Assembly (NCBI GenBank): GCA_003132085.1
Contig: PKWO01000543.1
Coordinates: forward strand, 4,121-14,466
DNA length: 10,346 nucleotides
Source of the DNA: Oxalobacteraceae bacterium
GTDB lineage: Bacteria > Pseudomonadota > Gammaproteobacteria > Burkholderiales > Burkholderiaceae_D
Direction of reading: 5' to 3'
The notes below the pieces were generated by a model. It was not told the DNA's origin. It searched no databases and saw nothing but the letters and a program-made list of their open reading frames with translations. This document shows positions 1 to 7,091 of this stretch, piece by piece (position 1 is the stretch's first letter; the number at the start of each line of letters is the position of its first letter). Both the position numbers and the translations under genes were made by a program.

Positions 1-113
1 TGCATCACCATTTTGAGCAAAAGGGCTGGAAGGAATCGCAAGTAGTGGTGCGATTCTGGATTATCACCATGATGCTGGTGTTGTTTGGCTTGTCCACTTT
101 GAAGCTGCGCTAA
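1..113 (+). CDS. mraY: MraY, phospho-N-acetylmuramoyl-pentapeptide transferase (3' end only)
   Basis: Only the last 36 codons and the stop are inside the window; the first full codon is at 3-5 and the TAA is at 111-113. The C-terminal peptide begins HHHFEQKGWKE, continues VVRFWI, and ends GLSTLKLR. This closely matches the end of E. coli MraY (HHHYELKGWPE...VVRFWI...GLATLKVR), including the conserved HHH motif and the final membrane segment. MraY is an integral membrane enzyme that transfers phospho-MurNAc-pentapeptide from UDP to undecaprenyl phosphate, giving lipid I. The gene runs straight into murD: its TAA shares one base with the murD ATG (TAATG). The 5' part lies outside the window, so intactness cannot be judged. 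Confidence 0.95.
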   Translation, partial: HHHFEQKGWKESQVVVRFWIITMMLVLFGLSTLKLR

Positions 114-1612
114 TGAATTACCAAGGCAAACACGTTCTGGTGCTGGGTTTGGGTGAATCCGGGCTGGCTATCGCACATTGGCTTGCCCGCTGCGGCGCCG
201 CAGTGCGGGTTGCCGACACGCGCGACGCGCCTACGCGCCTGCAGTCGTTGCGTGACATGCTGCCGCAGGCGGAATTCGTCGCCGGACCTTTTGATCCGAC
301 ACTGCTGGCGGGCATCGATTTTGTCGCACTCAGCCCTGGACTGGCCCCGGCGCGCGAGCTGGCCACGATTATTCCAGCGGCGCAAGAGCGCGGCATTCCG
401 CTGTGGGGCGAGATCGAGTTATTTGCACAGGCGCTTGCCGCACTCGGCCAGACGCAAAACTACAGGCCGAAGCTGATCGCCATCACCGGCACTAACGGCA
501 AAACCACCGTGACCAGCTTGGTGGGGCTATTGTGCCGACGTGCCGGCCTCAAAACCCAGGTGGCCGGCAATATCAGCCCGGCCGCGCTGGACGTATTGCG
601 CGCTGCGCTGGATGCGGACGATTTACCGCAGGTTTGGGTACTGGAGTTATCCAGCTTTCAGCTTCACGCTACTTACAGTCTCCAAGCCGATGCCGCTACC
701 GTGCTCAATGTCACGCAGGACCACCTCGACTGGCACGGCGACATGGCCTCTTACGCGGCAGACAAGGCACGAATATTCGGTTCGCACACGGTCCGGGTAT
801 TGAATCGCGATGACCCGGAAGTCATGCGAATGGCATCGCTGCTGGTATCGTCGGTCAGTTTCGGCAAGGATGAACCGCAACAGGCCGACTGCTTCGGTCT
901 GGTATGTGAAAACGGGGTGCAATGGTTGAGCGTTGCCGTTTCCGCCGAAGAGGAGGAAAAGAAGCGGCGCAAGAAAGCGCGCGTCGAACACCCGCCGGTA
1001 TCGATCAACCGCTTGATGCCCGCCGACGCGCTCAAAATTAGAGGGCAGCATAACGCGCTGAATGCCTTGGCCGCGCTGGCCTTGTGCCGCGCAATCGGAT
1101 TGCCGCTGGCGCCGTTGTTGCATGGTTTGCGGGACTATCATGGCGAGCCGCACCGGGTCGAATTGGTGACCACGATAGGCGGCGTCGAATACTATGACGA
1201 TAGCAAGGGCACCAATGTTGGCGCTACAGTTGCCGCATTGAACGGGCTCGGAGCCGATCGCGGCGGCGATAGCAAACACTTACTATTAATTGCCGGCGGT
1301 GACGGCAAAGGGCAGGACTTTGCACCATTGGCAGAACCGGTTTCCCGGTATGTACGTGCGGTAATGCTGATTGGCGCCGATGCCGGCGCGATAGGCGCCG
1401 CATTCGCAACCACGACGGCGGACCTGATCGCTTGCGCCAGTTTGCAAGAGGCCGTGCAAAAAGCGGCGGCGCTGGCGCAATCCGGTGATGCGGTGTTGCT
1501 ATCGCCGGCGTGCGCCAGTTTCGACATGTTCGATAGCTACGCACACCGGGCTCAGGTGTTTGTCGCCGCGGTGCGCGAGTTGGCCATGGCGCGCGGAGAG
1601 ATCGTGCTATGA
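113..1612 (+). CDS. murD: MurD, UDP-N-acetylmuramoyl-L-alanine:D-glutamate ligase
   Basis: MurD is a cytoplasmic Mur ligase that uses ATP to add D-glutamate to UDP-MurNAc-L-Ala. The 499-residue product shows the three-domain layout. A Rossmann-like UDP-binding domain opens with VLGLGESG (10-17). The central ATPase has GTNGKT at 126-131, and K218 in AADKARIF aligns with the carbamylated lysine of E. coli MurD (K198). The C-terminal domain has DDSKGTN (362-368), GGDGKG (395-400) and LLSPACASFD (462-471). It is about 60 residues longer than the E. coli enzyme (438). Much of the excess is a loop around 277-300 with EEEEKKRRKK (279-288). The start is fixed by the TAATG overlap with mraY; no strong ribosome binding site precedes it, which fits coupled translation. 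The stop overlaps the ftsW start (ATGA). Confidence 0.97.
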   Translation: MNYQGKHVLVLGLGESGLAIAHWLARCGAAVRVADTRDAPTRLQSLRDMLPQAEFVAGPFDPTLLAGIDFVALSPGLAPARELATIIPAAQERGIPLWGEIELFAQALAALGQTQNYRPKLIAITGTNGKTTVTSLVGLLCRRAGLKTQVAGNISPAALDVLRAALDADDLPQVWVLELSSFQLHATYSLQADAATVLNVTQDHLDWHGDMASYAADKARIFGSHTVRVLNRDDPEVMRMASLLVSSVSFGKDEPQQADCFGLVCENGVQWLSVAVSAEEEEKKRRKKARVEHPPVSINRLMPADALKIRGQHNALNALAALALCRAIGLPLAPLLHGLRDYHGEPHRVELVTTIGGVEYYDDSKGTNVGATVAALNGLGADRGGDSKHLLLIAGGDGKGQDFAPLAEPVSRYVRAVMLIGADAGAIGAAFATTTADLIACASLQEAVQKAAALAQSGDAVLLSPACASFDMFDSYAHRAQVFVAAVRELAMARGEIVL

Positions 1613-2817
1613 AATTCACGATGCCATCTTCCGCCGGCGCGGCGGCGGTCAATCCGCTGGATGGGGTCGCCCAGCGTTCGAAAATGATGGAATACGATCA
1701 GCCGTTGGTATGGGTGATTCTGTTGCTCATGCTGTTTGGCATGGTGATGGTGTACTCGGCGTCGATATCGTTGCCTGACTCTCCCAAATTTGCCAATTAC
1801 AAGAATACCTATTTCTTGCAGCGGCAGGCCATATTTATCGGCGTCTCCATGATTGCCGGATTGTTGACCTTCCGGGTGCGGATCGAAACCTGGCAACGCT
1901 TGGCCCCCTATTTGTTCGTCGGAACCTTGATTTTGCTGGCGCTGGTGTTGATTCCCGGCATCGGTAAAGGTGTGAACGGCGCCAAACGATGGTTGTCGTT
2001 CAAGGTGTTCAATTTGCAGCCTTCGGAGCTGATGAAGCTGTTTGTGGTCTTGTACGCCGCCGATTACACCGTGCGCAAACAACAGTTTATGCACCAATTG
2101 ACTAAAGGCTTCATGCCGATGGCGGCGGCAGTCGGGTGCGTTGGTTTATTGCTGTTGCTGGAGCCGGATCTCGGCGCGTTTGGCGTAATCGTCTGCATTG
2201 CGATGGGCATCCTCTTTCTGGGTGGCATCAATGGAATTTGGTTTGGCGGCATTGGGGCCACCCTGGTCGGGATTTTTAGTCTGGTGATCGTGTTGTCGCC
2301 GTGGCGCCGGGAACGCATCTTTGCTTACCTGAATCCCTGGGTGGAAGAGAATGCGTTGGGTAAAGCCTATCAATTGTCGCATTCGTTGATTGCGTTCGGG
2401 CGTGGCGAGCTGTTTGGCGTCGGTCTCGGCGGCAGCGTGGAAAAATTGAATTATCTGCCGGAAGCGCATACGGATTTCTTGCTTGCCGTGATCGGCGAAG
2501 AGTTGGGTTTCGTCGGCGTACTGGTGGTAGTGTTGCTGTTTTATTGGATACTGAAACGCGCCTTCGACATCGGCCGCCAAGCCATTGCAATGGACATGAC
2601 CTTTGCCGGTTTGACTGCCAAAGGAATTGGTATCTGGATAGGCGTGCAGGCATTTATCAATATGGGCGTCAACCTGGGTCTGCTGCCCACCAAGGGGCTT
2701 ACCTTGCCACTGATGAGTTATGGAGGATCCGGCGTGTTGATCAATTGCGTCGGCCTGGCTATCCTGTTGCGCATCGACTACGAAAACCGCGTTCTCATGA
2801 GAGGGGGGCGCATATGA
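1609..2817 (+). CDS. ftsW: FtsW, septal peptidoglycan glycosyltransferase (SEDS family)
   Basis: FtsW is a polytopic inner-membrane SEDS protein that, with its partner class B PBP (FtsI), polymerises lipid II at the division site. The 402-residue product (E. coli 414) has a soluble N-terminus of about 30 residues, then roughly ten hydrophobic segments. Family signatures are NGAKRWLSF (123-131) with QPSELMKL (137-144), a GRGELFGVGLGGS segment (264-276), and PEAHTDFLLAVIGEELGF (284-301). D289 of HTD corresponds to the aspartate implicated in SEDS catalysis. Near the end is LPTKGLTLPLMSYGGSG (359-375), followed by LLRIDYENR. The start overlaps the murD stop by ATGA, and GGAG at 1595-1598 lies 10 nt upstream. 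In-frame ATGs at codons 5, 26 and 27 are possible but lack this coupling. The stop overlaps murG in the same way. Confidence 0.97.
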   Translation: MKFTMPSSAGAAAVNPLDGVAQRSKMMEYDQPLVWVILLLMLFGMVMVYSASISLPDSPKFANYKNTYFLQRQAIFIGVSMIAGLLTFRVRIETWQRLAPYLFVGTLILLALVLIPGIGKGVNGAKRWLSFKVFNLQPSELMKLFVVLYAADYTVRKQQFMHQLTKGFMPMAAAVGCVGLLLLLEPDLGAFGVIVCIAMGILFLGGINGIWFGGIGATLVGIFSLVIVLSPWRRERIFAYLNPWVEENALGKAYQLSHSLIAFGRGELFGVGLGGSVEKLNYLPEAHTDFLLAVIGEELGFVGVLVVVLLFYWILKRAFDIGRQAIAMDMTFAGLTAKGIGIWIGVQAFINMGVNLGLLPTKGLTLPLMSYGGSGVLINCVGLAILLRIDYENRVLMRGGRI

Positions 2818-3899
2818 AACGTCTGTTGATCATGGCGGCAGGAACGGGCGGCCATATATTTCCCGGACTGGCCATTGCGGACGCGATGAAGGCGCGTGGC
2901 TGGCAAGTGTCTTGGCTGGGCACGACGCACGGCATGGAATGCGACATCGTGCCCAAGCACGGGGTCGAGATGGATACGATCGAGTTTATGGGCTTGCGCG
3001 GCAAAGGATTGCGTCATACGCTGCGCGGGGCGTTCAGATTGGCGCCGAGTTTTACCAACTGTTTCAGGATACTTGCGCGCCGCAAGCCGGACGTAGTGCT
3101 TGGGATGGGCGGTTACGTTACCGTGCCCGGCGGCGTGATGGCGAAATTGCGCGGCGTGCCGCTGGTGCTGGTCAACGCAGATGCCGCCCTGTTGCTGTCG
3201 AATAAAACATTGACCCCGCTTGCCAAACGCGTGCTATTTGGCTTTCCGGCAGATTTCGGACCCGCAGCGGGCAAGGCAACCGTGACCGGAAATCCGGTTC
3301 GCAAGGATATTCTTGATCTGCCGCTACCCGCCGAACGCTATGCTTCACGCAGCGGCCCGCTACGCATATTGATCGTCGGCGGCAGTCTGGGCGCGAAAGC
3401 CCTGAACGATTGTTTGCCGCTGGCGCTGGCCGCCCTGCCGCTCGACATGCGGCCCATCGTGACGCATCAATCCGGCAAGCAGCACGTCGATGCACTGCGC
3501 GCGGCCTATGCGCACGCCCAAGTCGACGCGGAAGTGGTGGATTTCATCGACGACATGGCGCACCGCTATGCGGAAGCCGATTTGGTGATCTGCCGGGCCG
3601 GCGCGATTACCGTCTCGGAACTGACCGCAGCGGGAATCGCCAGCGTGTTGGTGCCCTTCATCGCATCGACCACCACGCACCAGCGAGACAATGCGCGCTG
3701 GATGGCTCATCACCAGGCGGCGATCCATTTGCCGCAAAGCGAATTGAGCGCGGAGCGGCTGGCCGCGTTGCTGAAAAAAATGACGCGCGAGACGTGCCGG
3801 AAGATGGCTGAAGCGGCCTACGAAAACGGCCGTCGGGACGCGACCGAAGCGATTGCAAATATAGTGGAAAAGTTGGCAGGATCGGCAGGTTTGGCATGA
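2814..3899 (+). CDS. murG: MurG, lipid I N-acetylglucosaminyltransferase (lipid II synthase)
   Basis: MurG is a GT-B (GT28) glycosyltransferase on the inner face of the membrane that adds GlcNAc from UDP-GlcNAc to lipid I. The 361-residue product has the N-terminal glycine-rich loop AAGTGGHIFPG (8-18), GMGGYVTVPGG (97-107) and TGNPVRKD (158-165). The donor-site half has GGSLGAKALN (189-198) and CRAGAITVSE (260-269), with S191, N198, R261 and E269 at the usual places. The normally conserved HEQN that follows the P-x-V-L strand is replaced by V-N-A-D (120-123), and the first glycine of the usual AGGTGGH loop is alanine. The start is the ATGA overlap with ftsW, with a strong G-rich binding site (GAGGGGGG, 2801-2808). 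The frame is open far upstream inside ftsW, but homology begins at this methionine. The stop overlaps murC. Confidence 0.96.
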   Translation: MKRLLIMAAGTGGHIFPGLAIADAMKARGWQVSWLGTTHGMECDIVPKHGVEMDTIEFMGLRGKGLRHTLRGAFRLAPSFTNCFRILARRKPDVVLGMGGYVTVPGGVMAKLRGVPLVLVNADAALLLSNKTLTPLAKRVLFGFPADFGPAAGKATVTGNPVRKDILDLPLPAERYASRSGPLRILIVGGSLGAKALNDCLPLALAALPLDMRPIVTHQSGKQHVDALRAAYAHAQVDAEVVDFIDDMAHRYAEADLVICRAGAITVSELTAAGIASVLVPFIASTTTHQRDNARWMAHHQAAIHLPQSELSAERLAALLKKMTRETCRKMAEAAYENGRRDATEAIANIVEKLAGSAGLA

Positions 3900-5311
3900 A
3901 ACATAAAGTACGAAACATTCATTTTGTCGGCATTGGCGGCTCTGGCATGAGTGGCATTGCCGAAGTATTGCTCAATCTGGGGTATACCGTTTCCGGTTCC
4001 GACCTGGGCAACAACGCGGCAACGCAGCGGTTGGCCGGTCTTGGCGCAAAAATAAGCCTGGGACATGCCGCGGAAAATATCGCCGGTGCCGATGCCATTG
4101 TGACGTCGAGCGCAGTCAAATCAGATAACCCGGAAGTCGTTGCCGGGCGCGCGAAGCGTATTCCCATCGTGCCGCGGGCGATGATGCTGGCAGAGTTGAT
4201 GCGTCTGAAAAGCGGCATAGCAATTGCCGGCACCCACGGCAAAACCACGACCACCAGCCTGGTGGCGAGCATTCTCGCGGAGGGCGGGCTTGACCCTACC
4301 TTTGTCATCGGCGGACGCCTGAACAGCGCCGGCGCCAATGCGAAACTGGGGGAGGGCGACTTTATCGTGGCCGAGGCTGATGAGTCCGACGCGTCCTTCC
4401 TGAATTTGTCGCCGGTGATCGAAGTGATTACCAATATCGATGCCGATCATATGGAAACCTATGATCACAGCTTTGCTAAATTAAAGCAGGCTTTCATCGA
4501 GTTCACCCAGCGTTTGCCATTCTACGGCATCGCGGTGCTCTGTCTGGATGATCCGAATGTGCGCGAAATCATGCCGTTCGTATCCAAGCCGATTTTGACC
4601 TACGGCTTCCATGAACAGGCGCAGGTGCGGGCGATAGATGCCAGGGCAGTCGGCGGTCACATGGAGTTTACCGTGATCCAGGACGACTATCCGCCGATGG
4701 CGGTTCGCCTGAATCAACCCGGGATGCACAACGTGCAAAATGCTTGTGCGGCAATCGCCATAGCACGTGAACTGAACGTGTCTGACGGTGCTACCCAGAA
4801 AGCCTTGTCTGAATTCAACGGCGTCGGCCGTCGTTTCACCCGCTATGGCGAAATCAAACTGCCTGATGTCGATGCGATAGCACGCGGTTCTTTTGCGCTG
4901 GTCGACGATTACGGTCATCATCCCGTCGAGACCGCTGCAACGCTGGCCGCCGCGCGCGGCGCCTACCCCGGCAGGCGGCTGGTGTTGGCGTTCCAGCCGC
5001 ATCGCTACACGCGCACGCGCGACCTGTTTGAAGATTTTGTGAAAGTGCTTTCGTCTTGCGATGTGCTGGTATTGGCCGAAGTATACTCAGCCGGCGAGCA
5101 GCCGATAGTCGCTGCCGATGGCCGCGCGCTGGCACACGCCTTGCGTGTGCGGGGGAAGGTGGACCTGACATTCGTCGAGGATATAGCCGACATGCCGGAA
5201 ACCATACTCAATATGCTCAAGGATGGCGATGTCGTCATCACAATGGGTGCCGGTTCGATGGGCAGCGTGCCGCTTAAGTTGCAGCAACTGTTAGTGCGGG
5301 AGCAAGCATGA
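3896..5311 (+). CDS. murC: MurC, UDP-N-acetylmuramate:L-alanine ligase
   Basis: MurC is the cytoplasmic Mur ligase that attaches the first amino acid, L-alanine, to UDP-MurNAc at the cost of ATP. The 471-residue product (E. coli 491) carries every family landmark. These are the UDP-binding loop HFVGIGGSGMSGIAE (9-23), the P-loop GTHGKTTTTS (112-121), EADESDASF (160-168), NIDADHMETY (180-189), the DDYGHHP motif (337-343) joining ATPase and C-terminal domains, AFQPHRYTRTRDLF (365-378), EVYSAGE (395-401) and MGAGSMG (450-456). No insertion or missing motif is evident. It starts in an ATGA overlap with murG, with AGG at 3887-3889 as a modest binding site, and its stop overlaps ddl. murC is followed directly by ddl, with no murB between them. 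Confidence 0.97.
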   Translation: MKHKVRNIHFVGIGGSGMSGIAEVLLNLGYTVSGSDLGNNAATQRLAGLGAKISLGHAAENIAGADAIVTSSAVKSDNPEVVAGRAKRIPIVPRAMMLAELMRLKSGIAIAGTHGKTTTTSLVASILAEGGLDPTFVIGGRLNSAGANAKLGEGDFIVAEADESDASFLNLSPVIEVITNIDADHMETYDHSFAKLKQAFIEFTQRLPFYGIAVLCLDDPNVREIMPFVSKPILTYGFHEQAQVRAIDARAVGGHMEFTVIQDDYPPMAVRLNQPGMHNVQNACAAIAIARELNVSDGATQKALSEFNGVGRRFTRYGEIKLPDVDAIARGSFALVDDYGHHPVETAATLAAARGAYPGRRLVLAFQPHRYTRTRDLFEDFVKVLSSCDVLVLAEVYSAGEQPIVAADGRALAHALRVRGKVDLTFVEDIADMPETILNMLKDGDVVITMGAGSMGSVPLKLQQLLVREQA

Positions 5312-6294
5312 ATGCCGACAACGTAGCGACAGGCTTAGGTAAAGTTGGCGTCTTGTTTGGCGGCCGTTCCGCCGAGCGCGAAATATCGTTGATGTCGGGA
5401 AGCGGCGTCCTGAAGGCATTGCAAGACAAAGGGGTAGACGCGCATGCGTTCGATCCGGGTCAGCGCAGCCTGGCGGATCTGGCTGCGGAAAAATTCGATC
5501 GTGTCTTCATTGCGTTGCATGGCCGCTATGGAGAGGACGGCACTATCCAGGGTGTATTGGAGCAACTTGGCATTCCCTATACCGGCCCGGGCGTCATGGC
5601 GTCGGCAATTTCGATGGATAAGGTCATGACCAAGCGCGTCTGGTTGAGCTACGGGTTGCCGACTCCGCGCTTTGTGGTGCTTGATGCTAAAACAGCGACG
5701 CGCGAAGAGTTGCGGGAAGTGCCGGATCAATTGGGCTTGCCGCTGATGCTAAAGGCGCCGCACGAGGGATCGACCATCGGCATCAGCAAGGTGGCCGGAT
5801 ATTCCGACATGCAGGAAGGTTTTAACCTGTGCGCCAAATACGACGAGGTCGTGCTGGCAGAGGAATTCATTCGCGGGCGCGAGTTGACGGTGCCGGTGCT
5901 CGGCACCGGCCGCGCAGCGCGCGCGCTGCCCGTCGTTGAAATTCGCGCGCCACAGGGCAACTACGATTACGAGCATAAGTATTTTAGCAACGACACCCAG
6001 TATCTGTGCCCCGCGCCGATAGACGATGCGCTGACACACCGTATTCAAGCATTGGCGGTGCAGGCATTTAATGCAATCGGGTGCAGTGGCTGGGGACGGG
6101 TGGATTTCATGTTGCGGGCGTCCGACAACGAACCCTTCTTGTTGGAAATTAATAGCTCGCCCAGCATGACTAGTCATTCATTGGTGCCGATGTCGGCCAA
6201 GATTGATGGGATGAGCTATGAAGATTTGTGCGTGCAGATTTTGAAATCGGCAAGCCTCGCATTAATACCTTCGGAAAATTGGAAGCCGGCATGA
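5308..6294 (+). CDS. ddl: D-alanine--D-alanine ligase (Ddl, DdlB type)
   Basis: Ddl is a cytoplasmic ATP-grasp ligase that joins two D-alanines to give the dipeptide MurF adds to the precursor. The 328-residue product has LFGGRSAEREIS (16-27), whose E23 matches the catalytic E15 of E. coli DdlB. It also has ALHGRYGEDG (69-78), the ATP-site lysine K149 with S155 in HEGST, the omega-loop YDYEHKY ending at Y225 (E. coli Y216), GWGRVD with R264 and D266, and the metal ligands E280 and N282. SHSLVP (289-294) supplies the usual Ser-Leu pair. In the segment after N282 the usual Gly (E. coli G276, oxyanion hole) is S286. The start is an ATGA overlap with murC, with GGGAG (5298-5302) five bases upstream. 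Residues after about 315 are a short variable tail. Confidence 0.96.
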   Translation: MNADNVATGLGKVGVLFGGRSAEREISLMSGSGVLKALQDKGVDAHAFDPGQRSLADLAAEKFDRVFIALHGRYGEDGTIQGVLEQLGIPYTGPGVMASAISMDKVMTKRVWLSYGLPTPRFVVLDAKTATREELREVPDQLGLPLMLKAPHEGSTIGISKVAGYSDMQEGFNLCAKYDEVVLAEEFIRGRELTVPVLGTGRAARALPVVEIRAPQGNYDYEHKYFSNDTQYLCPAPIDDALTHRIQALAVQAFNAIGCSGWGRVDFMLRASDNEPFLLEINSSPSMTSHSLVPMSAKIDGMSYEDLCVQILKSASLALIPSENWKPA

Positions 6295-6311
6295 CCGCGC
6301 GCCGATTTTAG
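6291..6311 (+). other. Six-codon mini-ORF bridging ddl and ftsQ (possible translational relay)
   Basis: The ddl TGA is part of an ATGA, as at the preceding junctions, but the ATG (6291-6293) opens only MTARRF before a TAG at 6309-6311. That TAG lies 2 nt before the ftsQ ATG. GGAAG (6281-6285) sits five bases before the mini-ORF start, whereas ftsQ itself has no well-spaced ribosome binding site. Seen in sequence: the ORF, its binding site and the spacing. Inferred: that it is translated and passes ribosomes to ftsQ. It may be a chance remnant. Confidence 0.35.
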
Positions 6312-6313
6312 GT

Positions 6314-7081
6314 ATGTGGCACGACATCAAAACCATGAATGCAATGGCCAGCGCCTTATTGGGCCTGTTTGCACTTGCCTTGTTGGCCGCAGGATTATGG
6401 TGGTTCGCACAAAGGCCGATGTTTACGCTGAGGGTTATTCGGATTGAATCGATGGGGCTGGAACAGTTGCGGCATGTAAATTCGTCGACGATAAAGGGAA
6501 CGGCGATTCCGCGCATCAAGGGGAATTTTTTTACGGCCAACCTCGACACTGTGCGGCTGGCATTTGAAGCGGTGCCGTGGGTACGGCGGGCGGCGGTGCG
6601 GCGCGAGTGGCCCAATAAATTGGTGGTCGCCCTGGAGGAGCATGCGCCGCTGGGAACTTGGGGCGACGACGGACGTTTGCTTTCGGTCAAGGGCGATGTG
6701 TTTACCGCCAATGTCGCTGAAGCGGAAGAAGACGGCAACTTGCCGGAATTTACCGGCCCGGATGGCAGCGAAAAAGAGGTAGTTTCCCGCTTCAAGGAAT
6801 TGAGCGACTGGTTTGCGCGGATCAAACTCAAGCCTGATTCCGTGCAGTTGTCGGGGCGTTATGCATGGACGGTCAAGCTTGATAACGGCATGACGGTTGA
6901 GTTGGGGCGTGAGCAAAGCAGTACGACATTGCGAGAGCGTGTCGATCGATTGACCGGGATTTATCCACAGTTGGTGGAGCGTTTGCAGAACAAGATTGAA
7001 AATATTGACATGCGTTATCCGAATGGTTTGGCGTTGAGGGCCAGCGGCTTGACATTCGGGTTGGATGGTAAAAAAAAGTAA
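6314..7081 (+). CDS. ftsQ: FtsQ, bitopic divisome scaffold protein
   Basis: FtsQ is a single-pass inner-membrane protein that recruits FtsB/FtsL and links early and late divisome proteins. The 255-residue product (E. coli 276) has a very short cytoplasmic tail (about 11 residues) and a membrane helix at roughly 12-32 ending WWFAQRPMFTL. A periplasmic POTRA domain (about 37-113) includes VPWVRRAAVRREWPNKLVV. The beta domain runs to about residue 245, with DMRYPNGLALR (232-242) matching the E. coli DLRYDSG strand near the FtsB-binding end. The start at 6314 gives the WxD-type N-terminus I recall for Burkholderiales. M8 and M11 are alternatives but also lack a binding site; only AGG at 6310-6312 precedes the chosen ATG, too close to be a normal one. 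It ends GKKK-stop on an A8G tract. Confidence 0.93.
   Translation: MWHDIKTMNAMASALLGLFALALLAAGLWWFAQRPMFTLRVIRIESMGLEQLRHVNSSTIKGTAIPRIKGNFFTANLDTVRLAFEAVPWVRRAAVRREWPNKLVVALEEHAPLGTWGDDGRLLSVKGDVFTANVAEAEEDGNLPEFTGPDGSEKEVVSRFKELSDWFARIKLKPDSVQLSGRYAWTVKLDNGMTVELGREQSSTTLRERVDRLTGIYPQLVERLQNKIENIDMRYPNGLALRASGLTFGLDGKKK
6961..6969 (+). promoter_or_regulatory. Exact consensus DnaA box inside ftsQ
   Basis: TTATCCACA matches the strict DnaA-box consensus at all nine bases. It falls inside ftsQ codons for I-Y-P-Q, about 120 nt before ftsA. An exact 9-mer on either strand is expected by chance about 0.08 times in a 10-kb window. In E. coli a DnaA box in the ftsQA region has been studied in relation to transcription of ftsA/ftsZ. 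Whether DnaA binds here is inference. Confidence 0.45.
7070..7078 (+). other. A8G tract at the end of ftsQ (candidate slippery site)
   Basis: Eight A's followed by G are read in the ftsQ frame as AAA AAA AAG, then TAA. The last seven bases form A AAA AAG in the correct register for -1 slippage, the heptamer used in E. coli dnaX. A -1 shift would add five residues (VSGTI) and stop at TGA 7093-7095, overlapping the ftsA ATG (7092). The sequence pattern is seen; frameshifting is inferred. I did not identify a downstream stimulatory structure. Confidence 0.3.
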
Positions 7082-7091
7082 GCGGAACGAT

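Noticed and set aside
647..655. TTATCCAGC in murD as a DnaA box
   Set aside because: It has two mismatches to the consensus; such matches are expected by chance.
647..1279. Antisense open frame of 210 codons across murD
   Set aside because: It is opposite a conserved MurD region with no recognisable domain or binding site; GC-rich coding DNA commonly gives such frames. The same applies to the other antisense frames in murD, ftsW, murG, murC, ddl, ftsA and ftsZ.
2544..2813. Upstream in-frame extension of murG by 90 codons
   Set aside because: It lies inside the conserved 3' part of ftsW, has no MurG homology and is basic, shadow-like sequence. The ATGA start at 2814 has a strong binding site and MurG homology.
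7065..7091. Earlier ATG for ftsA adding MVKKSKRND
   Set aside because: There is no binding site before it, and FtsA homology begins at MTKDAKN; kept only as an alternative.
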